A stretch of DNA of 64,000 nucleotides, taken from positions 12,323,503-12,387,502 of the forward strand of contig OX393562.1 of the NCBI GenBank assembly GCA_947652115.1, given 5' to 3'. The position numbers and the translations under genes are program-made. How positions within the stretch are numbered: the first letter of the stretch is position 1; every line of letters starts with the position of its first letter. Positions 19,711 to 31,700 of this stretch are shown one piece after another. The notes beneath the pieces are model-generated. The model was not told the origin of the DNA. It saw only the letters and a program-made list of their open reading frames with translations, and searched no databases. This DNA is from Blastomussa wellsi (taxonomy: Eukaryota; Cnidaria; Anthozoa; Scleractinia; Plerogyridae).

Positions 19711-22700
19711 ATGGCTGGTTTTCAATACCACAGGTCAGATAATCTCCTAAATGATGCTTTTGGTTGCCTCGCAAAAGGGTTTTATTGGGAAGCCATTGAC
19801 GGTTTTCAAGAGCTGATCTCTCGGATAGAATTTAAGTTGAACATTGTCAAAGGAGGTCAGTATGAAGAAACTTTGTGCATCCTTGGCAAACTCCGCAGAG
19901 GACTAGCAGAAGCATTGTGGCACATGAACAGACCCCAGCATGCTTTAGAACTAATACAACTTTGCATATCAGAGAACTGCCATGAATTCTCTGAGGTAAG
20001 TGACATTACTCAACTGTCATTAGTTATAAGTAGCAGGTCTAGTGCATTAAGGCCAGGGAGGCCTCAATATCCCATGGAGGTTGCAAGCTTTCTCTCTTTC
20101 ACTCTTGGGCAAGAATGAAAAAACTGAGCAAGAGTGTGTGATTACTGCTACTCATGAGTAATGCAGGTGTCAGAAGAAGGGTATATCATGCTACCTCAGA
20201 GTCTCACAGTTCATTAAGTCTACACCCCTCTTTTTTTGTTGTACATGTAAGTGGTTTAAGTGTGAAGGCTGGGAAATCTGTTGTGCCTTCTTATCCCACC
20301 TATTTGCAACAGCACGAAAGTGCCCATCCTGAGTTTGGAATCTTCATTTAAGATTCCCTTTTTGAGCACATTTGGTAGATAGTCCGAATATGAGCCAAGT
20401 GACTAGTGGCCTATCAGGCCGAAGCCTTTCCGGTTTCTGTGCCATGAAGTGACTAAGAGTATTTCTAGTACCCTATTTATGGGATCCTAGTCCATCCCTG
20501 AAGGTTTTAACCCCCAGTATTAAGTTTGCTGTTGCTAGGCACGACTCAAGCTTTATTTGACTCCTGAAATATACCACTTAAAATGGAATAGGTTCAATTA
20601 CCAGCTGCAGTTCAGGAAGGGAACCTGCACTAGTAGACCCGACTAGAGAGAGCTGAGCAAATCAAGCCTAAAATTGGAAGAGTGTTTCTCATTATCGAGT
20701 GCAACCAAAATATATGTTGGCAGCTATAAAACTGGTGGCTTTTCATCAGGAAAACCCTAAATGAGATTTAATTACGGTAACCCTGAGTGAGACAACAAGC
20801 ATACCAGACCTTTTTGTGTGGGGTCCTCCTCAGGATTGTAACAGGTGGTCAATGAGCTGATAGAAATCACAGGACACATAGTCATCCTATCAGAAATGTC
20901 ATGCCAGGTTGATTATTATCTTGATAATTTATTCCTGTTTGTGTAGGAAAGTGTGTGTCACTGGACATCACTTGCAGATCAGTGGGACAGATTATGTGGA
21001 GATAAACATAACACAATCATTGGTTATGAAATTGCCAGCCACTTTATTCCACCACATGACGTACTTAACAAAAGTTACCACTTGTCAATTATGTTAGAAT
21101 TGTGCGTTAAGGCCGGACAAACCTTCCAAAAGAAAGCCGCAGAACTTTTGATCATAGCATTTCAAGTGAAAGTTTGTGAATCACAGGCAAGTATTACTTT
21201 GAATGAATGAATGCAATTTGAAACTTCCCTGGTTAGGATTAATGGTAAAATGTTATTTATAGATACTAGTGCTTATGCGCTACTCTTCAATCCGAGATGA
21301 AACTACAGTTGATTACCACACTATTGCAAACTCTCAGGGGAGGAGAAGAATTGCTTTAAAGTAATAATTGATAGGCATTTAATATGATGGAAATATGTAA
21401 TTGTTTATTCTTTTGTTTGTTTAAAACAACTTATGAAGTCTTAAAATTTTCCCTTAGGAGATAGTGAAAATTTGGATGGATTGTGGAAAAAAGCTTATGT
21501 CATGTAAAGCTTTTGCAAAGATGTCTGTCGAATGCTTCACTCTAGCTCAGAGGTTTTTACCGAGCAATGACAGTAGCAAATTGAAGGCCAACATCAGTTA
21601 TTATATAGCCACAGCCATCTTGACTGCCAATGAATCAACTCAGTTAGCTCAAGCAATCAAATATGCTAACACTTATGTTGAGCTATGCCCCATGTCTGTC
21701 AAGGTGAGAAAAGTGAAGCAAATTAGTATAATTATATATTTTCATTTAAGAAGTGCTTCTTGCATTTACAGGTAACCTGGTAATGCCAAGTTATGTAAAT
21801 TACGGATTGTATGACAATCACTATTGAAGACTAGAAAAAACAACATAAAACCGCAAAATAATGGCTCAAAAACAAAGAAAAAAGTCACAGGTTACACCGA
21901 GGTGAACCCCTCATTCGTCTACGTGTTAGAGCGGTTGAAGTGTATCGGCATAATGAGATCTTAACATTAAACGAAAATATTCTACTGATTTGTCTGCTAA
22001 ATTAAATTTATAAGTAAATTTTTCGTACACTTCAGCTACATATCAGGTTAGTTTGGTGTTGCCATGGGTATTTTAGCGAGACGTAGTCGAGCCAAAATAC
22101 GAACCTTGGCTTGACCAATGAAACTCGCCTGATATGCCCCCGAAGCATACCAAAAAGGTACCACAAAAAACTTCTTTATTAAAAAACGTCTTTATTTTAG
22201 GTATAAAAACTTCTTTATTAACAGGGCTATACGCTGTTATGGAAATGTTGTCTCCGGGCCCATCATTATGTTGACGCATTAGCCGCATTTAAAAATGCAC
22301 AGACAATCTTGGCAGATAAACAAGAGGACCAATATGAGAAGTTTGTACAGTTTTTCACAACAGCAATATCACAGAAAGGTAAGGTGTCCGTTTGTTCATT
22401 TTTTCAATTTCCTGGTTGAAAGACTACCCTTTGATTAAAAAATCTCTGACCCTGACCTGGAAGCGCTTTCGCCACCATAGAATTTACTTTCGCTAAATTG
22501 GAGGCCCTGTTAACTTGTTAATGCCGTCTTTCTAACCAAAACGAAATAAAAACGTTGCAATGTTGACCAAAACATGTTTCAAAATTATAACTTTCCCCTT
22601 GCTATCCTGATATCTTTGAAGTTTGTTAAAAATACGGCGCGCACTCTCTTTACGATATTTGGAATGGGTTGTCCTAAAAGCCGGAATTCCAGAAGGCCGG

Positions 22701-25700
22701 AAACCTGAAAATCCGGAATTCCGGAAACAGAAGCCCGGAACCCTAAAACCAGGAATGACTGCACTCAGGTTAGATCAGGTGAAAATTAAACGTGCTACAA
22801 GAAAAACTGTGGAGGGAACTTGATAATTCCACCATTTTGCACGATCGAGTTAAATTTTGATTTCCGTTTAAAGTGACGTAATTTAGCACATGTAATCCTT
22901 GAGCATCTTGCATCCCGTTTCTCAAGTTAAAGCAATAATCATAGTAATGTGACTCATTTGTAATTATTCCTCGGTGAATTAAATCAGCTCGAATACGCGC
23001 ACGTTTAAACACCACTGAGGAAGGGCCTAGCCTGAAACGTTTGGTGCTTTTGTAATATTTTTTGGCACTTTTCCTTTATATTTTTTTGGTGATCTGAACT
23101 ATCCAAGTGCCACGCAGTACTCTGAACTTTTGTTCATCATTTATTTCGAATACAGAATGTTGGCCAATGAACGACGATGAACGGACGTCTTGCATTTAAA
23201 ATTTGGCCGACTTTGGTGCATACATCTAGGAAACCAGTCCATATCTTAGTTGACTTGGTTTTTCCTGTTATTTTATTCTCTTCTTCCTTTTAAAATAAAG
23301 AGAAAAACAGAAACGAAAAAAACCAAAGAGAAAACATTTGGGAGGCGACGTATTGTTTACAGAATTGGAATAGTGAGCGAGCATGAACTTCAAGTTTGAA
23401 ATGAATTGTATTCATTATGACGGAACTGAACCAACTGAAATGTAGTAATTCCGGGTTTTAGGATTCCGGGCCTTTGTTTCCGGATTTCCGGATCTCCGGC
23501 CTTCCTGCATTCCTGCTTTTAGGACAACCCTTTGGAATTGTGGTAAAATACAGTCTGTCTTGTTTTATATATGATATATCCTTTTCAATATTCTTTTCTT
23601 GTACAGCTTTTGAAATCTTCAAAGCTGAATGTCCTGTCCCCAAATGGTGCGTGCAGATGCTGATCAGCGAGTCTGTAGACAAGGGAGCCGTTCAGAATCT
23701 GTCCGTGCTCTTCTGTGACGGTTGGGCGGCAGAATGTGATGCTTCTTGTGTTCCACTCGACTTGGTGTTGGCATCTGATGTTAAAAACCGCGAGGAACTA
23801 GTACGAATTCTCCTGCAACAAAACGCACACCCGAAGGGTCTCGAAAAAAGCAGTAAGTCGCCGCTCTTAGTGTGCCTAGAAATGGACCAGTTGGACTTGG
23901 CAGTGATTCTTCTACAGCGTGGAGCTGACGAGAGTGATTTGGTGGAGGGAGACGGAGAGAGCCCCTTTCATGCTTCACTCCGAATTGGCCTCAAAAAAGG
24001 TGAGAAGCTAAGTGACATCCTTCACCGAATCAATGAGCAAGAATAAAATGTTATCTGACTTCATGAATATACCCTTTGTCACATCCTTTGACAACTTTCT
24101 ATTCAAATTTAAATTGTAAGGTCCGTTTCGGTTTCTTCCGACCGGAATGTTCGGGATCACCTCTGGAGGTGGTCCACTTATTTCGGTCGGAATATTCCGA
24201 ACGAAATTCGCCGTTCCATTTTTGACAAACCGGTTCTTTTCCCTAATTAGGGAATTCGGAAAAGGAATAAAAAAAATAGCCAGGGCAATTCCTATTGGTT
24301 GGCCCGGTTTAATCAGAAAATGTCGTTCCATTTTCCTTGGGTATTTCACTGATCTCTGACCAGTCGGTTTGGCATAATGGAAAGCGCCCGGTGTCTGCGA
24401 AGCATTCGTTTAGGTGCTTCTCCGAGGACCGAGTGGCAGGCAAAAGTTTGGATTGTTAGTGGGGGAAGGGGGAAGGCGGAGAGAGTTGAAGCAAAAAAAA
24501 AAACCGGAAAGAGTAGATGGAGGGGAAAATCAGATTCTATCAAATGAAAGGGGCCAAGTTGACAAGGCAAATGGTTTACGCCATCCCACAATTCGTAGGA
24601 ACATGGAACAGCAAATTAAACGCCACCGGTAAGCGTAAACTCACAAATTAATTTGGATATGGTTAAACACAATGATCAGAACTTTTTCGTGTTTTTCTAC
24701 CCTTGTACAGGAAACCTTGGGATCTTTCAGTTCTTACTCGACAGCGAAAGATACCCAATCGATTTGAAGGACAAGGATGGGAACACTCTTCTGCATTTCC
24801 TATGTCGAGGAAAGATAGATTCAAAGAAACAGGAAGCCTTGATCATTCTTCTCAAAGCAGGAGCAAATCCATCAATCACTAACAACCAAATGAAAAAACC
24901 CATCGACATTGTTTCTAATTCAAGGTGAAGTTTATATCAATTCTTTTGAAATTGTGGAATTCTTTGAAGTAACCGGCCAACCGTTCTTATTTTTTCACGG
25001 CAGTGGGAATAAATTAGAACGCCTGATCGCAGGTTAGGAACAAAGGTATTGAACTGAAAACCAACGTTAATGGACTCGAGGCTATGTAATTAAACCTTTA
25101 GTCCGCAATATCTACTTTTTATTTTGCAATATCATTTTGATTTCTAGCATTAGTTAGTAAAGGGAATGGTTAAGAAGCACGGAAAACATCAAAGAAACAA
25201 ACAAACAGTCCAATATGTATGTTGGAAGGTCCATGACCGTGCACATCTTTTGCTTTATGCTCATAGACCATGCATGAATTACATAATCGTAACGCTTCTA
25301 TCTGTTAGTTGTATAAGCACACGTAACCACCTTTTGTATATTGCCAAGTTTTGTACAGGGTCAACCTCCAAAATGGCCAACAAAAACATAGTACAATAAA
25401 CTTTTTCAGGTCTCATAACCATTTCCCGCTATGACTCATAGTCTAGCAGGGAGAACTGAAAACGAATTCCTAATGTCTTAACACACTAACACTCTTTTCT
25501 CTCAAAGAGAATAAAAGACTTCTTATCACACTACCATCTTTTCCCTTCAATTTCTCAGGGATAACAGAAGAAACCTACTAAGCTCGGCGGAGGAAAGCTA
25601 TAACAATCCGACATCATGTGATCAGGACACTGCAAAGCAAGAAATTAAAACTAAATTGGACACAGAGGCCCACGGAGATAAAACTCCACCAGAACAATCA

Positions 25701-28700
25701 AAGACCTCCCCTTCCTCAAGTAGCAGTGAAAGCCCTTCACCTTCCATTCCATCTTCAAAATCAGCTAATTCAAGAAAGGAGCCTTTGTCCATTGTCTCTG
25801 AACGTATCCGGTCACTTATAAAGAAGTTGGATGTCGATGCTTGGTTCAAGAAGATGGCTTCACATGAAAAAACAAGAAACGCGTCCGTGAAAACAGAAAA
25901 ACCTGATCTTCATCATGATCGAAAGCAAACTGATGTAGTGGAGGTGGCTAGCGGGATAGCGCAAGAAAATGAAGAAGATGCAGGTCATAGCAACAAAGAC
26001 AACGATGCTGCTATTTCTGTTACGTCAGGGGTATGTGTCGAAGGAGCTTTTGAGGGTTTGCCGTGGGAAGTGGAGTGCACCGCAGAAGTGTGGAAAGTTT
26101 TACATGATAAGCGCTTAGAGCCGTGGAAGAAAAAACTGTTTGTAGAGAAAGTGAGAAGTCTTGCTCAAGGCCGGGACAACTGGACAGTGCATCTCTGTAA
26201 GAGACTTGAAGGTCTGCCAAAGAGCCGTGGCATGCTTCTTTATGAAACAAGATTGACAGACGCTGCAAGAATCATCTGGGAATGTGCAGTTGCCTTTTCT
26301 CCCCGTTATTCGGATGAAGACAATGAAAGTAAGACTACCATCTACTCGGAAATTATCCGAATATGGGATATTGTGTTTGATCATGACAAAGTCCAGCACT
26401 CGATAGAAAATATAGTTACCTCGTTCAACCGTGGAAAGGACTGTATTCTCAAGAAAGAGTTGAGGGGACTTCCAAGGGTTGATGCTTCTCAAAACCAAGG
26501 TCCAAATCTTTATGTCAGGCAGAGTCAAACCAATGTACCTCCTTTCTCGTCAGCATCTGAAGTACAAGAAGACGAAACGGTTAAAGATGAAGCAAATGAT
26601 GATCAAGTCACTTTCTTTCCTCCTGCAAGCCATCACGACAATGAGTATCAAGTTCTGAAGTTCTACCCCTTTTCCACAGCCATGATGCAGGCAATACTGA
26701 AGCAACAGTCATGCAGTGTAGAGATCGACTTTCCATTTCGAGTGACAGAAGAGGAGCATGACATCATCAATTTTGAACCCTCTCCCCAGAGCTCAATAAT
26801 TTTAATTGGACGGAGTGGCACTGGAAAGACGACATGTATCCTTTATCGCCTGTGGAAATATTTCATCAACTACTGGAGGAATGCTGTAGACAGTGGACCA
26901 TTGCTTTCCAAAAGGATAGTGTTTTTTCCCAAAGACAACTCGGATTCTGAATCATTGAGCTTTGAGGAAGGAGACTCTGCTTGCGGGAAAAGCCAGCAAT
27001 CGGATGAAACACAGAGTAGGGCTGAAAGCGGAAGAACGCAAGGCGATGAGTGTGAGGCAGCAACCAGTTGTTCTGTGCATCCACCTGTGTCAGTCGAAAC
27101 AGGCTGTGAATCTGAGGAATCCCTCGAGCACCTCCACCAGTTGTTTGTAACCAAAAACGGTGTCCTCTGCCAAGAAATTCATAAGAATTTTAACGCCTTG
27201 AGCCAAGCGTGTCCATTTATTAAGCATGCAAGTAAACAAGACAAAGCCCCCTTGAAGCTGCAGGAAGTTGATGACTCTGCCACAGGCTGGCCACTGTTTT
27301 TAAATGCACGTGAGCTTTATGTTATCTTAGATGCTTCTCTGCCTGAACCTTACTTCTTTCCCCGCAACGAAGACGGAAGCCTGGAGACCAGGGTGCAAGA
27401 TTGGGGTGAAGAAGACAATCAATTGGCCACTATTCCTATCATCGAAGACGACGAAGATGCAAAGTACGAAGACGCTGAAGATGACACAGATGAGGAGGAC
27501 GAAGAACAAAACACAGAAGGTGACGTTTCAACTTGTGAGCAGAGGCGATCAATAGTCTTTGTGAGCTACTCTACTTTTGAAAACCTGTTGTGGTCTAAAA
27601 TGTGCAAGAAGAAGAAACGTGTCGACTTTCATCCCTCTTTGGTCTGGATGGAGATACGGTCTTTTATAAAGGGCTCATACGAAGCTTTGCACACAAAGAC
27701 CGGTCACCTCAGCCTGGAAAGTTATCAAAAGATTGGTCAAAAGAGGGCACCCAACTTCACAGCTGACAGAGCAGCAATTTACAAGCTGTTTGTATGTTAC
27801 GAGCGGGTCAAGAGGTCCTCCAACATGTTTGATGAAAACGATCTCGTGTTCCATTTGTACCACCGATTGAGGCAATGCAGAGTTCCTGATTGGTCAATTC
27901 ACAATTTGTACGTGGATGAAACTCAAGACTTCACTCAGGCAGAGTTGGTCCTGCTCATACGCTGCTGCCATAATCCTAATGGCGTCTTCCTGACAGGTGA
28001 CACAGCACAGAGCGTCATGCGAGGCATCTCATTCAGATTTGAAGATCTTCGCTCCCTCTTCTTCTACTTGAACGAGGGCTACAAGGCTGTAGGAGTGCAA
28101 GCTGAAGTCTTAGTTCCACAGATAATGCCTCTGATATACAACTACCGATCACACAGTGGAATTCTTAATTTGGCTTCCAGTGTTGTTAGCTTACTACAGG
28201 AATATTTCCCAGAGTCGTTTGACAAGTTGGCTAAAGATCAAGGTCAATTGGATGGCCCCAAGCCGGTGCTCCTTGGGTCCTGTAGTCAATCGGATCTAGC
28301 GATAATTCTCCGCAGAAATAAGAGGAAGACAACTACTATTGAGTTTGGCGCCCATCAAGTCATTCTTGTTGCATCAAACGAAGCGAGAGAAAGGCTTCCC
28401 GAGGAGCTCAGCCACGCTCTGGTGTTGACCATCTACGAGGCGAAAGGATTGGAGTTTGATGACGTCCTTGTGTACAACTTCTTCAAAGACTCACAGGTGA
28501 GGTACTGCCGAGATGGACAACACTAGTGGTGTTCCCATGTCCAAGTTTGAAATAGTCATTTCTAGTATACAATTGTCAATCACATTTTTCAATGCTAGAT
28601 CTAAGAATTTTATATATATGTTGATGCGATCGTCGACAACATATTGGTATTTTCAGTCAACTTTAGTAATTTACATATTAAAGTCCTTGCGGGACATCTG

Positions 28701-31700
28701 CGGGAGCAGTAAGCAGTACAACAAAAAGACTTTGTCAACGGCCAAAAAAACTGGACCCTGTAATAAAGGGCACTAACTCGACTCAATAAACGTTAGATTA
28801 CACAACTGAATTAGTTGTAAATGCAGCTCTTACTGATAAGAAACGAATCGTGATTGTATATTTGAACTTATTCCTTTCTAGGCTCGTACTGAATGGAGGA
28901 TTGTTACACAGTATCTCTTGGAAGTGTTAGATTGTGGGAGTGTCGACAACGCTAAAGTCAAGTCGCGTCCATTGGGTTTCAATACTGACAAACACAAGAT
29001 CCTAAACTCTGAATTGAAACAGCTTTACACAGCTGTGACGCGAGCCCGTGCAAAGGTTTGGTTCTTTGATGAAGATGAAGAAAATCGTCGGCCAGTGTTT
29101 GAGTACTTTGAGCAGCTCGGCTTGGCAGATGTGGTCACTCTACAAGCAGGAACCGAGGAAAGCTCCGATAGTGCACAGTCTTTAGAAAATATGTTCTCCA
29201 AGGAGTCGTCTGTGGAGGAATGGGAAAAACAAGGGACTTTCTTCTACAGCAAGAAGCTCTGGAAAGTTTCAGAAAAGTGCTTCACAATTTCTGGTAATAT
29301 AGAAATGAGCCAAAGGTGTAAAGCGTTCGTGCAAGCCGACCATGCACGAAGTCTTCACAATGAACCACGACGATTGAAGGACGAATTTCTCCGAGCAGCC
29401 GATCAGTTTCTGCAGTGCAACATGATTCAAGAAGCTAGGGTCTGCCTGTACAATGCTCGGGAACGTACCTTGTACGCAAGCCTTCTTCAGAAACTCGGGG
29501 AGGTAAGTGGAGCAGTTTTCTTGTTGTGATTAATCGAAGGCGATATCTAGAATGAAGGATGCGTAATTGTATACAACTATACGGTGATTGTTTTCTCTAA
29601 GATGCGAAGATGTTCAAGATTTAAGGTTAGGGTTACACACGCCGTTTTAATTCGGCGACTGAAAGTTATAATCTATGGGCCAAATTTACTCGCTTGCTAA
29701 GTACGTTTCTCCACCTAAGTTTACTGATAAAGTTAGTAGTATATAATACGTACGTGCTATAATATTGTATTGGAATGCATCGATATTGATTGAATTCATC
29801 AGTCCACTAATAGTATCTCTGTTTTTTATAGGACAAGACCGCTGCAAGGTGGTTTGAAAGAGGGGGGGAAATGTTAGAAGCAAGTCAGTGCCTCGAGAAA
29901 CATGGAGACTACAAAGAGGCTGTTGAGGTACTTGTTCGTGGAAATCTATACCACAAGGCCATTGATGTGGTGAAGAAGTTTAACAGACTGCCACCAGTTA
30001 ATCGACAACAGACCCTTGCACCAAGGAGAACTCTTCAAGAATTGTACTTGGCCTCCGCCGAAGTCCATTTTAAAGCGGGCAACGTGAAAGAAATGAAGAA
30101 TTCACTTCAGTTTATTCACTCTGTGGAAGTACGAGTCGAGTTTTTGAAAAAGTGTAACTTGGTCGACGACGCTGCAAGAGCGTTGCTGGAGGAGGGAAGA
30201 GGAGTTGAAGCTGCGAAGATAATGAGAGAAATCGGATCATTTCTTGTTGCGGCTGAATACGCTCGAAGCTCTGGTGACTCAAGTCTTGCAGCTGATTGTA
30301 TTTTCGCTTATGTTCGTATCTCAACGGATATATCAAAGGAAGAGCAAATTAAACGGTTAGAAGAAGCTAAGAAGCTCTACAAGGATGCAGACCGGATGAA
30401 CAGTTTTGGTGAAGTTCTTTTACAGCAAGCCAGACTGTCTGCGGATCGTAGGAAAGTGGAGGAGGCTGTGAAGATTTTCCGCAAATTCCAAAACACCTGT
30501 GGTGAGCTTGAATGTGTTGAATTGCTGTGGGACCTCGCAGGTGATGAACACGGTGTTCCTGGCCTGGACACTTGGATTGCAGTCAAAATGGTGGGATCCG
30601 TTGTGCAACTGATCGAATCACTCAATGGGACTAATCTGGACGTAATGACACAGAAACAAATCGAGCGATGTGAGGAACACTTTGGACTTTACAGGGAAGG
30701 AGATCCATCCAAGAGAGTTGTTAGACGCAAAGAAGGTGATCGTTTTCTTTCCTTTGCCCAGGGAATACAGAAACGTCCTGTTCCCGGTAACAAATGGGAG
30801 GTGGATCTCTATGATTCTCGTGAACGTATCGCTGAAGGCCTCTTCCACAGAGTAGCCAAACTAATCCAACAGGTTCGCGGGGTTTTGGACAACACGTTTG
30901 TCACAAACGAGACCTGTCAACAATTTTTGGTCGGCCTTCCTTGCAATGCTGAGAGTTGCCAGTACCAACACAAACTTCCATCCCAGGATAGCAGCGATCA
31001 GCGTTTCAGAGCGATTTTGGATGAAATCTGGCTTGACGCTCAAGCTAACGATTTTCACAGAACGGCGATGAAATTTGGCAACCAGAATGCAAGGATATTC
31101 CAGAGCCAATTGGGAAGCTTCGACGACCTGTTTCCATCGGATACTTCTGCATCATCCAGAAAACTTCTAGCATTCTTTTTTCCTGCAAATGGCCAATCCT
31201 CCAGTGTTCACTTGCAATCTTGCATCTCTCGTTTGCGAGATGAGAAGTGTGAATTTCACAAGAGACGTCTATTCAAGTTTGCCGAAATGTTGTGGAATAA
31301 GACGAGGGACGAAATCCTTTCAAGTGCCGATTCATTTCTCACTGTTTCACATCTTCTTCAGCTAATAGGATCACCATCGAAAGTCAAGTTGTGGATCAAG
31401 GATGCAGTGGATACATTTAGAAAAAACAGCGACATCCACTCCAAAAAACTGGTTATTCCAAAATCTGTGGGTATTGCTGTAGAAGGGGGAACACAGCTCA
31501 CTTTGTTTTCCCAATGGTGGGAAGATTCCAAGATTTATTTGCATTTTGATGGAAACATTCTTAAGGCTGGACACAATGCTGTTCGCCGCTTTCTAACGAT
31601 GACAGCAAACCCAGGAAAACAACTTCCTTTCCCGTCACCTAGAAACTGTCTTGACATCCTGGAGTACGTTGCTTGTGCCCACCTAGCTCTGTTTGCTCGT

